Below, in pieces: positions 1-7,270 of a stretch of 64,000 nt of DNA. A program made the position numbers and the translations under genes. Source of the DNA: Jeotgalibacillus malaysiensis (lineage in GTDB: Bacteria; Bacillota; Bacilli; Bacillales; Jeotgalibacillaceae). A model generated the notes under the pieces. The model had not been told where the DNA came from, did no database searches, and saw nothing but the letters and a program-made list of their open reading frames with translations. The DNA lies in NCBI GenBank assembly GCA_000818095.1, contig CP009416.1, forward strand, positions 1,968,501 through 2,032,500, in the 5' to 3' direction. Position 1 is the first letter of the stretch. Each line of letters begins with the position of its first letter.

Positions 1-1
1 G

Positions 2-1153
2 TTTACTGAACTTGCCTTTGACCTTGTGATTGTTGATGAGGCGCATAAACTCTCTAATCCAAAAACGATGAATTATCAATTTACAGCTTCCCTGACTAAG
101 AAGTATCTGCTGCTTTTAACCGCAACACCTGTTCAGAATAAATCAGAAGAGCTATATACGCTCTCAACGTTAGTCAAACCTAGTCTTTTTGAGGATAAAA
201 AACAATTTAATCGATTATGCAGAGAACAACCTGATGAATTACAAAGCCGGATCAGTCAAATGATGATCAGAACTAGAAAGCAGGACACAGAAATCAAGTG
301 GACAAAGAGAAATATAAATATAAAATGGCTTGAACAGAGCGGGTATGAAAAAGAGCTTTATACCGCGCTTGAAAAAGCATTCAGAGAGCTGAAAAGATTA
401 AACAAACATCAATTCACCCATCTGACCTTGTTAAAACAGGGGTGCAGTTCAAGCATTGCACTATTAAAAGCACTGAGAAGAGAGCAGCATCAGGATATCT
501 GCCATATTCTCGGTCCGGTGCTGAACGTCACACCAGATCAGCTTGAAACAATTAAAGCGCGAGAGATCTTAAAGATGATTAAAAGCAGACAGGAGAAAGT
601 GCTGATTTTTACCCAGTACCGCGCTACACAACTTTATCTTCAGTGGTACTTAAAACAGCATGGTGTAGCGTCAGTCATGTTTCGCGGAGGATTTAAGAAA
701 GGAAAAAAGAAATGGATGACAGATCTTTTCAGGGACCATGCCGATGTGATGATTGCGACTGAGGCAGGATCTGAGGGTTTGAACCTGCAGTTTTGCAGCT
801 GTATTATTCACGCAGATCTGCCCTGGAATCCAATGAAGCTTGAGCAGAGGATTGGAAGGGTTCACAGGCTAGGTCAGAAAAAAGATGTTGAAATTATTTA
901 CCTGTTAAACCGACATACAATTGAAGAACGGATATGGAAGCTGCTTGAAAGTAAAGTGTATCTATTTGAAACGATTGTGGGAAGACATGAGCAAATCTTT
1001 TCACCTTATAGACTAGAGGCAGAAAAATATCTCGAGGATACACTGATGCATTCGCGGTCTGAAAATGAAATCAATTATAAGCTCAATATACTCGAAAACT
1101 TTTTAGCCAAAGAAGGTGAAGACAATGATAGAAACAGTCAGGCTGGTTACTGA
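2..1153 (+). CDS. yqhH: SNF2-family helicase YqhH, C-terminal part (5' end outside window)
   Basis: This is the C-terminal part of an SNF2/RapA-type ATPase; the start and Walker A lie before the window. The frame is open from base 2 and reads DEAH (Walker B) within the first 16 residues. LTATP (motif III) follows, then VLIFTQY at the start of the second helicase lobe, and EAGSEGLNLQ and QRIGRVHRLGQ (motifs V and VI). 383 residues are visible. Such proteins use ATP to remodel protein-nucleic acid complexes; the target is unknown. The order yqhH-yqhG-comG is as in B. subtilis. It overlaps the start of yqhG, which suggests translational coupling. Confidence 0.88.
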   Translation, partial: FTELAFDLVIVDEAHKLSNPKTMNYQFTASLTKKYLLLLTATPVQNKSEELYTLSTLVKPSLFEDKKQFNRLCREQPDELQSRISQMMIRTRKQDTEIKWTKRNINIKWLEQSGYEKELYTALEKAFRELKRLNKHQFTHLTLLKQGCSSSIALLKALRREQHQDICHILGPVLNVTPDQLETIKAREILKMIKSRQEKVLIFTQYRATQLYLQWYLKQHGVASVMFRGGFKKGKKKWMTDLFRDHADVMIATEAGSEGLNLQFCSCIIHADLPWNPMKLEQRIGRVHRLGQKKDVEIIYLLNRHTIEERIWKLLESKVYLFETIVGRHEQIFSPYRLEAEKYLEDTLMHSRSENEINYKLNILENFLAKEGEDNDRNSQAGY

Positions 1154-1643
1154 ATATTTAAAGTCTCTTGGAGCTGTTGTAACAGAATCATCTGATAAAG
1201 CTGCTGCGTTTTTGGCTGAAGAGCTCGATAGAAAGTTTATGAATAGACCTTTTTATTGGCACTACAGAGATGCACTGCAGCAGCCGGGTGCACCTATGCA
1301 GATCATTCTTACATCAACACCCGGCCTAGTGCAGCATAAAGATATCATTCAGCTCCATCCTGACCATCCGATCTTTGAAGCGATGCTCGAGGCTGCACAG
1401 GTGGATAACCGTTTTTATACTGCCTATGCGCATACTGAAGAAATAACAGAGCTCTTCCCATGGATCAGTCTGCATTTGACTGCTGAAACAGTGCCTCCAA
1501 AATCTGCAACGATCAGATTGAATGGCTGTATCTCTCTCACGACAGGCTGTATAAAAATAAACGATGCTGGACATCCTCTTACAGCTATACGGCCAGACGG
1601 AAGTATTATAAAAAAAACAAGCTGCCTTTTGAAGTTGCATTAA
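1125..1643 (+). CDS. yqhG: YqhG family protein, frameshifted; C-terminus continues in another frame to 1774
   Basis: YqhG is a Bacillales protein of unknown function that normally follows yqhH. The diagnostic MNRPFYWHY is present near residue 37. I chose ATG 1125, which has GAAGG 8 bases upstream, over the GTG at 1116. The uninterrupted frame stops at 1643 after about 172 residues, shorter than the roughly 260 I recall for B. subtilis. The -1 frame continues from 1616 to a stop at 1774 and reads plausible family-like C-terminal protein ending ISAGLIYLHSP. The switch falls at eight A's (1610-1617) containing an in-frame A AAA AAA heptamer. It may be a recent pseudogene, a sequencing error or a -1 frameshift site. 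The extension overlaps aroK by 24 bases, tail to tail. Confidence 0.7.
   Translation: MIETVRLVTEYLKSLGAVVTESSDKAAAFLAEELDRKFMNRPFYWHYRDALQQPGAPMQIILTSTPGLVQHKDIIQLHPDHPIFEAMLEAAQVDNRFYTAYAHTEEITELFPWISLHLTAETVPPKSATIRLNGCISLTTGCIKINDAGHPLTAIRPDGSIIKKTSCLLKLH
1610..1616 (+). other. A AAA AAA slippery heptamer at the yqhG frame switch
   Basis: In the yqhG frame the codons read ATA AAA AAA ACA, so the run holds a perfect X XXY YYZ heptamer. Slipping back one base gives AAA AAA AAC AAG and enters the open frame ending at 1774. A simple loss of one A from a nine-base run would produce the same arrangement. Confidence 0.5.
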
Positions 1644-1750
1644 ACCTGCTGGATCTGGAGCTCGAAAAAACAGTCAGATCAGCATTCAAACTACATCATG
1701 ATCATGGATCTTCTGAATTTGACATTCAGACTTACCATATATCAGCCGGT

Positions 1751-2251
1751 TTAATCTATCTTCATTCCCCTTAACTGTTCGAGAATTTCTGAAACAGTTT
1801 CATAAGGTGAGCGATCTGATACTGAAACAGTTAAATGCGATACCTCTCTATAGGCTATATCCCTATTTTCAAACAGACTTTTTAATTCGTTGTAGGGTTT
1901 TGCAGCGACAGGTCTTGAAGAATCACCCTGAATTCTTTTATATAACTCTTCAAACGGGGCATAGAGATACACAACTAATCCGGCGTTTTGCAGCCATTCA
2001 CCAGTTTCATTAAAGTAAAGGATGCCGCCTCCTGTTGCAATGATATCCGAATGACATGTTTTTAAGGCATCAGCTTCCAGGTGACGAAAAGCACGCTCAC
2101 CATCTTCTTTAAATATATCGCTGATTTTTTTATCAGCATGCTGTTCTATTAATTGATCAAGATCAGTGTAGGTGGCAGATAATTTACTACCAAGCAGACG
2201 TCCGACTGTTGATTTACCTGCCCCCATGAATCCGACTAAGTAAATTCTCAT
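1751..2251 (-). CDS. aroK: shikimate kinase
   Basis: Phosphorylates the 3-hydroxyl of shikimate with ATP, the fifth step of the chorismate pathway, in the cytoplasm. The 166-residue protein is of normal length. It starts with the P-loop GFMGAGKSTVG (residues 7-17); the shikimate-binding TDLD motif follows near residue 30, then FR in the EDGERAFR segment and GGG near residue 74. ATG 2251 follows AAAAAAGGGG. It lies between yqhG and comGG, where B. subtilis carries the sinIR and tapA-sipW-tasA genes. Its 3' end overlaps the frameshifted tail of yqhG. Confidence 0.93.
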   Translation of the reverse strand: MRIYLVGFMGAGKSTVGRLLGSKLSATYTDLDQLIEQHADKKISDIFKEDGERAFRHLEADALKTCHSDIIATGGGILYFNETGEWLQNAGLVVYLYAPFEELYKRIQGDSSRPVAAKPYNELKSLFENRDIAYREVSHLTVSVSDRSPYETVSEILEQLRGMKID

Positions 2252-2305
2252 GGAAAAGCCCCTTTTTTAATTTTGCTTTATCATACATGAAATTTTACTA
2301 GATGC

Positions 2306-2506
2306 CTATTGCCGGCTCCACAATTTTTCTGCTTCTTTCCGGTAATAATCAGACATCATTTCTGCATGCCGGATGCGATCAACCGAAATAGCGGCTACCA
2401 CAGTGGAAGCAGACAGTAAAAGAATAAAAATCAAAAGAACAGGCAGCAAGACTGAACCTCTTTGATTGTTATGTTGTATAAAAGATGCTTTTCTTTTCAT
2501 CACCAT
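2306..2506 (-). CDS. comGG: ComGG-like minor pseudopilin, short
   Basis: Last gene of the comG operon; ComGG is a minor pilin of the competence type IV pilus. Only 66 residues: a basic leader, one hydrophobic helix (about residues 18-41) and a short amphipathic tail ending KLWSRQ. The usual family length is about 120, so the periplasm-facing globular part is missing. The leader lacks a clear G-FTxxE processing site, which is also true of known ComGG proteins. The start overlaps the end of comGF by 38 bases. Identification rests mainly on position and the single hydrophobic helix; it may be non-functional. Confidence 0.6.
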   Translation of the reverse strand: MVMKRKASFIQHNNQRGSVLLPVLLIFILLLSASTVVAAISVDRIRHAEMMSDYYRKEAEKLWSRQ

Positions 2507-2912
2507 TTACAAAACGCACCCCAATTGTTAGTACTTTCCCTTCTGTACGAAAGCTGATATCTGACAAGCCTGTTAAATGAATTTCATGTCCAGTTCCATT
2601 TACTGTTTTCCTGAGAACTGAACCGTATTTTGAAAAAACAATCTGATCGCTCCCCCTTGTTAAAGTAACTGACTGCGAAGTGTTAGATACAAGAGCCATT
2701 GTATTTAATTCATTCTGTAACTGTATAGAAAACAAATCCCATTCTTTTGTAGTATTCTCTATTAAGATTAATTGACTGAAACTCAATATTAACAGTGCTA
2801 AAAGTGGCGCAATGATTGTCAGTACAGTCATACTGACCATTACTTCAAGTATAGTGAAGCCGCTGTTATTACTGATAAATACACACTTCTTTTTCTTCAG
2901 CGTTCTGTACAC
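2469..2912 (-). CDS. comGF: competence pilus minor pilin ComGF
   Basis: Minor pseudopilin of the competence (DNA-uptake) pilus. The type IV prepilin leader reads NNSGFTILEVMV: cleavage after Gly, N-methylated Phe, Glu at +5, followed by the hydrophobic stem. I place the start at GTG 2912 because AGGAG (2919-2923, minus strand) lies six bases upstream; the longer frame from TTG 2936 has no such site. This gives 147 residues. It overlaps the comGE stop, a coupling usual in this operon. Confidence 0.8.
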   Translation of the reverse strand: MYRTLKKKKCVFISNNSGFTILEVMVSMTVLTIIAPLLALLILSFSQLILIENTTKEWDLFSIQLQNELNTMALVSNTSQSVTLTRGSDQIVFSKYGSVLRKTVNGTGHEIHLTGLSDISFRTEGKVLTIGVRFVNGDEKKSIFYTT

Positions 2913-3165
2913 AAAGTGCTCCTGAGGTAAGTTCAATTAAGTATTCCCTCCCATCTTTCAGTGAATAGACCTGTACAGGATAATTGCTTTCGAGCAGTTT
3001 GATCTGCTCATACGCAACTTCATACATTCTGTATTGTTCTTCTGATTGTTCAGCTTTTAAAGTTATCGTAACAATGGCAGGAATAATAAATAGACAAAAT
3101 GACATACAGATCCCCAGAGAAAGAATACTCTCAATCATTGTAAATCCCTTATGGTTTTTCCACAT
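2869..3165 (-). CDS. comGE: competence pilus minor pilin ComGE
   Basis: 98-residue minor pseudopilin. The leader MWKNHKGFTMIES carries the prepilin peptidase site after Gly7 and Glu at +5, then a hydrophobic helix to about residue 36. ATG 3165 has AAAAGGAAG upstream. It overlaps comGD by 17 bases upstream and comGF downstream, consistent with one polycistronic comG message. Confidence 0.85.
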   Translation of the reverse strand: MWKNHKGFTMIESILSLGICMSFCLFIIPAIVTITLKAEQSEEQYRMYEVAYEQIKLLESNYPVQVYSLKDGREYLIELTSGALCVQNAEEKEVCIYQ

Positions 3166-3592
3166 AAAATCTTCCTTTTGCTAAGTGAAAGTGAATATTA
3201 ACTGGGGAGTCGTCCACTTTAAAGCGGACAACCCCAAATGTTGTTGTATTGCCGGTAGGGTTATATCTGAACTGCTTTAATGTACTTGTTTCAAGCAGTT
3301 CTACATTGTCAGGCAGCTTCACTTCAATCAGTACACGTTCATTGGGCGGGTATCCGACAATAACTTTATAGATCTGAAGTGACACATCAAATCTGACGTT
3401 TAGATATTGTTGTTCTTTGATTGCATAGAGCTGAGCGTAATGCAGGTCATTTGTCAGTTGTGTCTCAAAAGAAGTAGAGATGGTTTTAGGAGATGTGTAA
3501 AGTGAGGCTGAAATAATAAGCAATGTAGTGAGAAGCAGCAGCACAATCATTATCTCGATCATTGTAAAGCCATCCTGTGCTTTAAGGTTCAT
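3149..3592 (-). CDS. comGD: competence pilus minor pilin ComGD
   Basis: 147-residue pseudopilin with leader MNLKAQDGFTMIEIMIVLLL: a GspH/ComGD-type N-terminus with processing after Gly8 and Glu at +5. The beta-rich C-terminal half (YNPTGNTTTFGVVRF) is typical of the family. The start overlaps the end of comGC by 11 bases and has no strong SD of its own, so translation is probably coupled to comGC. Confidence 0.88.
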   Translation of the reverse strand: MNLKAQDGFTMIEIMIVLLLLTTLLIISASLYTSPKTISTSFETQLTNDLHYAQLYAIKEQQYLNVRFDVSLQIYKVIVGYPPNERVLIEVKLPDNVELLETSTLKQFRYNPTGNTTTFGVVRFKVDDSPVNIHFHLAKGRFYVEKP

Positions 3593-3914
3593 TGATAATC
3601 GTTACATTTCCTTCTGCACCAATTGCAAGCTCTCTGCCATCAGGGCATGTAGTCTCTTCCTGATTTAAATACCCTGCAAGCTGAAGATCTTCAACTGAAG
3701 CAGGAAGCGATTTTTCAGTCATTCTATATGACTCTACCTGTGCCTGCACCATTTGCTGAAAAGCTTCACAACCTTTACCATTGATTTCTTTACTTTGAGA
3801 AGAGATATTTGGAAGGCTGACGATTAAAAGTACCGAAATCACCAGCAATACAATGACCATTTCAATAAGTGTAAATGCCTGATTACTTTTCAACAGTCTC
3901 ATAAGATTTTTCAT
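3582..3914 (-). CDS. comGC: major competence pilin ComGC
   Basis: Major pilin of the competence pilus. Three ATGs in a row lie at 3914, 3917 and 3920; GGAGGA (3921-3926) is optimally spaced only for the one at 3914, giving 110 residues. The leader MKNLMRLLKSNQAFTLIEMV has processing before Phe and Glu at +5. Two Cys (in GKGCEAF and ETTCPDG) probably form the intramolecular disulfide known from ComGC. It needs ComGA/ComGB for assembly and ComC, not in this window, for processing. Confidence 0.92.
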   Translation of the reverse strand: MKNLMRLLKSNQAFTLIEMVIVLLVISVLLIVSLPNISSQSKEINGKGCEAFQQMVQAQVESYRMTEKSLPASVEDLQLAGYLNQEETTCPDGRELAIGAEGNVTIINEP

Positions 3915-3931
3915 CATCATTCCTCCAATAA

Positions 3932-4996
3932 TTATATAGTTTGAAGCAGATTGAACACTGGTAGTAATATGACTAAATAAGCACCTACAACCGCAAGGCC
4001 GAGACATGTAAAAATGATGGGCTGTAACACGTTAAAATAGATTCCGGATCTTTCTTCAAGTGCATTCAGACAATACTGACTGTAAAAACCCCATTCTTTT
4101 TCAAGGTTTCCATTCATCTCGCCGTGTTCAGTAATCCGGATCAGTTCGTCTGTAAAATATGGCAGCTGAAGCATTGTATGATTCATACTCTGGCCTCTTT
4201 GAAGTTCATCTATCATAAATTGACCAATTTCTTTAAACAAAGGTCTGTAGTCCTGCTCTACAAAAGTGCCGAGCATTTGCTGAAAAGATAAACCGTTCTT
4301 CAGCAGGGATGATGCTTCTCTTGAAAACAAGTAACTGTGATAGTGCCTGAAATAAAACCCTGCAAAAGGCAGCTTTGATAAAATCCGCCATCTTTCAAGG
4401 ACAGGCTTTTTGTACAGTACAAATACACCTGCAGCTGTCATGATGAAAGCAGTTACCGCTAAAGCTGTCATCAAGATCGGTAGTGCTGTAAAAATCATTT
4501 CAGCTGTCTGAAGAACACCTGATTCAGCATTCCCTACCGATTGATATAACTGCGTCATTCTCGGTAACAGATACATATTCAATATAGCTGATACAAATAT
4601 AAACAAGAGAATTAAAAAGATGGGGTATTGAAGAATGGTAAACAATTTTCTTTTCTGTGTTTCACGGTGTTTCATCAGTTCTGCCGTTTCGGCTAGAGAA
4701 GTGCCTACGTCTCCATACTGCTCTGCGAAATATAAATGCATACATACATAAGACGGGTAACCAAGCTTGTTGAGGGTTTCACTGATAGAAGAACCGTTTA
4801 ATAATAAATGGAGCAAATGGTCTTTTTGATGCAGGGAAGGGAATTGAATAAATAAAAAGCTGAGGGATTGATCCAAAGGATAACCATTATTTCTAAGTTC
4901 ACTTAATCGGTGAAGGAAAACCGGCTGATCTTTTTTGGGAATATAAGTCCGGCGGTGAGATCCAGCGGTCATACTCCTGAGGGGAGACATAGCCAA
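3932..4996 (-). CDS. comGB: competence pilus assembly platform protein ComGB
   Basis: Polytopic membrane protein of the GspF/PilC family, the platform on which pilins are polymerised. Two T2SSF-type repeats are visible, each with GxxLxxxL helices and a long hydrophobic segment (ILQYPIFLILLFIFVSAIL; ILMTALAVTAFIMTAAGVF), plus a hydrophobic C-terminus. The start is uncertain: TTG 4996 has AAAGGAG six bases upstream, while ATG 4990 and ATG 4972 are alternatives. All three overlap the end of comGA by 70-100 bases. Confidence 0.88.
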   Translation of the reverse strand: MAMSPLRSMTAGSHRRTYIPKKDQPVFLHRLSELRNNGYPLDQSLSFLFIQFPSLHQKDHLLHLLLNGSSISETLNKLGYPSYVCMHLYFAEQYGDVGTSLAETAELMKHRETQKRKLFTILQYPIFLILLFIFVSAILNMYLLPRMTQLYQSVGNAESGVLQTAEMIFTALPILMTALAVTAFIMTAAGVFVLYKKPVLERWRILSKLPFAGFYFRHYHSYLFSREASSLLKNGLSFQQMLGTFVEQDYRPLFKEIGQFMIDELQRGQSMNHTMLQLPYFTDELIRITEHGEMNGNLEKEWGFYSQYCLNALEERSGIYFNVLQPIIFTCLGLAVVGAYLVILLPVFNLLQTI

Positions 4997-5969
4997 GCGC
5001 TGCTCCTTTCCTGAAAAGCTGTTCAAGTGTAAGGTATCGATGTTGAACCGGCATTTCATCTAAATAATCACAAACAGCAGATGTAGTCATGATTTCATAA
5101 ATAGAAGATCTTGATTGCGACAGGCCATTCGCCATAATTTTTACCAGACGCTGACCTGTAGCACCGATCAGCGACTGTTTTAAGTCTTCTTTTCTTACTC
5201 CAAGATCGATCATTCTTCTGATGGCACCTTTTGTATCTTTGGCGTGAATCGTTGATAATACCAGATGACCGCTCAGTGCAGCTTTAACAGCTATATCTGC
5301 AGTTTCTTCATCTCTGATTTCTCCAATGATGATCATATCGGGATCATGTCTTAATACCGCTTTAAGCCCGGATGCATAAGTCACACCTGCCCTTTCGTTA
5401 ATCTGAACCTGCAGTACATGTTCTTCATTTCTTTCTACCGGGTCCTCAAGTGTGATAATGTTTCGATTAAGTTCAGTTGAACAGTAATGAATGAGTGAGT
5501 ATAGTGTAGTGGATTTCCCGCTTCCGGTAGGACCTGAAAATAAGATAAGCCCCTGAGGTTGTCTGACAAGTGAAGTTAATATTCTTGCGGAGTTTGAAAA
5601 TAAAGATAGCTTTTCAATGGGAACTGCAAATGACTGGGGTAATAATCTGATGACCATACTTTCTTTACCTTCCGCTGCCGGAAGAGTGGAGATTCTGAGA
5701 GAAACTTTTTCCTCTCTGATTGTGATGAGTGTAGCACCACTTTGAGGCTTGCGCTTTTCACCGATATCCAGTGATGCCTTAAATTTGAAGTGGGATATCA
5801 GCCGCTCCCCCTGATTTGACGAAATCTGCTTGAGCATTGTCAGATCTCCAAGGGCACGCAATTGAACATTCATGTGTTTTGAATCCGGATAAAAATGAAT
5901 ATCTGACCCCTTTCTGTCAAAAGCTTCGTAAATAATATTCTGCGCTAACAGTTCGGTGCCATATGGCAT
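4899..5969 (-). CDS. comGA: competence pilus assembly ATPase ComGA
   Basis: Cytoplasmic GspE/PilB-type ATPase that powers pilus assembly. From ATG 5969 (AAAGGA about nine bases upstream) it is 356 residues. Walker A is GPTGSGKST (146-154), the Asp box ITLEDPVE is near 172, Walker B DMIIIGEIRD near 211, and the His box SGHLVLSTIHA near 233. First gene of comG. A TATAAT-like -10 lies at 6034-6039 on the minus strand with a poor -35, as expected for a ComK-activated promoter, but I saw no perfect pair of AAAA-N5-TTTT boxes. Confidence 0.95.
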   Translation of the reverse strand: MPYGTELLAQNIIYEAFDRKGSDIHFYPDSKHMNVQLRALGDLTMLKQISSNQGERLISHFKFKASLDIGEKRKPQSGATLITIREEKVSLRISTLPAAEGKESMVIRLLPQSFAVPIEKLSLFSNSARILTSLVRQPQGLILFSGPTGSGKSTTLYSLIHYCSTELNRNIITLEDPVERNEEHVLQVQINERAGVTYASGLKAVLRHDPDMIIIGEIRDEETADIAVKAALSGHLVLSTIHAKDTKGAIRRMIDLGVRKEDLKQSLIGATGQRLVKIMANGLSQSRSSIYEIMTTSAVCDYLDEMPVQHRYLTLEQLFRKGAALGYVSPQEYDRWISPPDLYSQKRSAGFPSPIK

Positions 5970-6123
5970 TTTTTCACATCCTTTCATAAGATAATTTTTA
6001 CTATACACGATGTTGCTGCGTTTGTCTCTAATTATTATAATTTTTTGACTTTTTGACACTGAGCCTGTTTTCTAAGCGTTAGTTTCAAAACCTTTAAAGT
6101 AAATGAGACTAAAAAGATAAAAA

Positions 6124-6174
6124 ATGTCGGTTCACCTATTTGTACAGATCATGCACAAATAGGTGAACCGACAT
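6124..6174 (-). terminator. 20-bp perfect hairpin, terminator of mgsR
   Basis: Arms 6124-6143 and 6155-6174 are exact complements (20 of 20) around an 11-base loop. In the minus-strand transcript the stem is followed by UUUUUU, so it ends mgsR mRNA before comGA. The stem is unusually long for a terminator. Confidence 0.85.
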
Positions 6175-6189
6175 ATTAAAAACTGATAA

Positions 6190-6570
6190 TCAGACTGATA
6201 GTTTGTAAGACTGTTTTTTATTTGATAAACTTCTTAGACCTTCAGGGTTATATCCTACAATTAATGATTTGCCATCAGTAAGGATTGGTCTTTTTAACAG
6301 CTTTGGATCTTCAATAATCATTTTGACTACTTCGGACAGTGGCAGGTCCTCTACATCCTGATCGAGCGCTTTGAAAGACTGGCTTCTAGTTGCCAGAAGT
6401 TCATCGAGCCCTTCTGTTGTAAGTGAAAGAAGATTCATCAACTCATCATAATCCGGTGTTTCTCTAAAGATATGGCGCTCGTTTACGTTAACTTCGTTTT
6501 CTTTCAACCATTTTTTCGTCTTCCGGCAAGATGTACAGCTTGGATAAGTAAAGAATGTGATTTGATTCAT
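6190..6570 (-). CDS. mgsR: Spx/MgsR-family transcriptional regulator
   Basis: ArsC/Spx-family regulator that binds RNA polymerase alpha instead of DNA directly. 126 residues with the redox CxxC switch Cys12-Thr-Ser-Cys15 in YPSCTSCRKTKKWL, and the Spx-type RPILTDGKSLIVGYNPEGLR near the end. It matches B. subtilis MgsR (modulator of the general stress response) better than Spx, and its place next to comGA is the mgsR position. A sigma-B-like promoter lies upstream. ATG 6570 follows GGAGGTAACATC. Confidence 0.88.
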   Translation of the reverse strand: MNQITFFTYPSCTSCRKTKKWLKENEVNVNERHIFRETPDYDELMNLLSLTTEGLDELLATRSQSFKALDQDVEDLPLSEVVKMIIEDPKLLKRPILTDGKSLIVGYNPEGLRSLSNKKQSYKLSV

Positions 6571-6639
6571 GATGTTACCTCCATCTGTTTAGTTTTTGTA
6601 TACCAATTGAATAAGTTTTTTATAAGTTATATTTATTGT

Positions 6640-6664
6640 ATACCCATGTACAATGAATGTACAC
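6640..6664 (-). promoter_or_regulatory. candidate sigma-B promoter of mgsR
   Basis: On the minus strand GTGTAC (6664-6659), a 13-base spacer, then GGGTAT (6645-6640). The -10 matches the sigma-B consensus fully and the -35 (GTTTAA) at four of six. B. subtilis mgsR is sigma-B dependent, which supports the reading. The rest of 6571-6950 is very AT-rich and contains no gene; it holds the divergent promoter regions of mgsR and yqgY. Confidence 0.5.
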
Positions 6665-6950
6665 CTATTTTATATGAAATTTATAATTATTTTTATTTTG
6701 TTCACATTTTGTTTAACTAATGAGCAGAAACCCTTTTAAATCAGCCTTTTTGTTTACTTGTATTTAGGTAAAATATATTTTTTTATCTATTATGATGCTT
6801 GTACAGGTTTGTATAACTCTTTTACAGAACTTGATCAGTTCTTATAAAAATCACGCAATCGTCACATTTAATAATATGGGTTATTTACTTTATAATATGG
6901 TATCCTATATAATAGGTTCGATGGATTGTTTGCGTAAAGGAGGGATTCGG

Positions 6951-7193
6951 ATGGATAAAATGTATCGTGTTATGGGGTTTTGGACTGGAATTTTCTCTGT
7001 ATTATTTTATTTAGGACATATGCCAAAAACTTCATTGCTTTTCCTGGCCCAGACTGGCTTTTTCATCCTTTTAGGGTACATGAAATTATCTGAGCGCATG
7101 TATGTGTATGTATTCTTTGTATACTTAACAATTTTCTTTGCAGGATTTACTTACTGGACAACATTTATGATGCCGCTTCGGGGACCGCTTTAA
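6951..7193 (+). CDS. yqgY: YqgY family (DUF2626) small membrane protein
   Basis: 80-residue membrane protein of unknown function, conserved in Bacillales. ATG 6951 has AAAGGAGG seven bases upstream; the frame open further upstream has no start support. Three hydrophobic segments can be seen (about 10-22, 27-42 and 48-70). TATAAT elements lie at 6891-6896 and 6908-6913. Confidence 0.8.
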   Translation: MDKMYRVMGFWTGIFSVLFYLGHMPKTSLLFLAQTGFFILLGYMKLSERMYVYVFFVYLTIFFAGFTYWTTFMMPLRGPL

Positions 7194-7234
7194 ACCTCTT
7201 CTTAATTGGAGAAATTAAAGCTGACTTAGACAAA

Positions 7235-7268
7235 AGAGACGATTCCTTTTCCGGAATCGTCTCTTTTT
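7235..7268. terminator. bidirectional terminator between yqgY and yqgX
   Basis: Arms AGAGACGATTCC (7235-7246) and GGAATCGTCTCT (7253-7264), loop of six. The stem is followed by T's on the plus strand, with A-rich sequence before it serving the minus strand. Confidence 0.88.
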
Positions 7269-7270
7269 CA

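Noticed and set aside
5985-6110. ComK box upstream of comGA
   Set aside because: The region is A/T-rich, but no pair of AAAA-N5-TTTT boxes with proper spacing was found.
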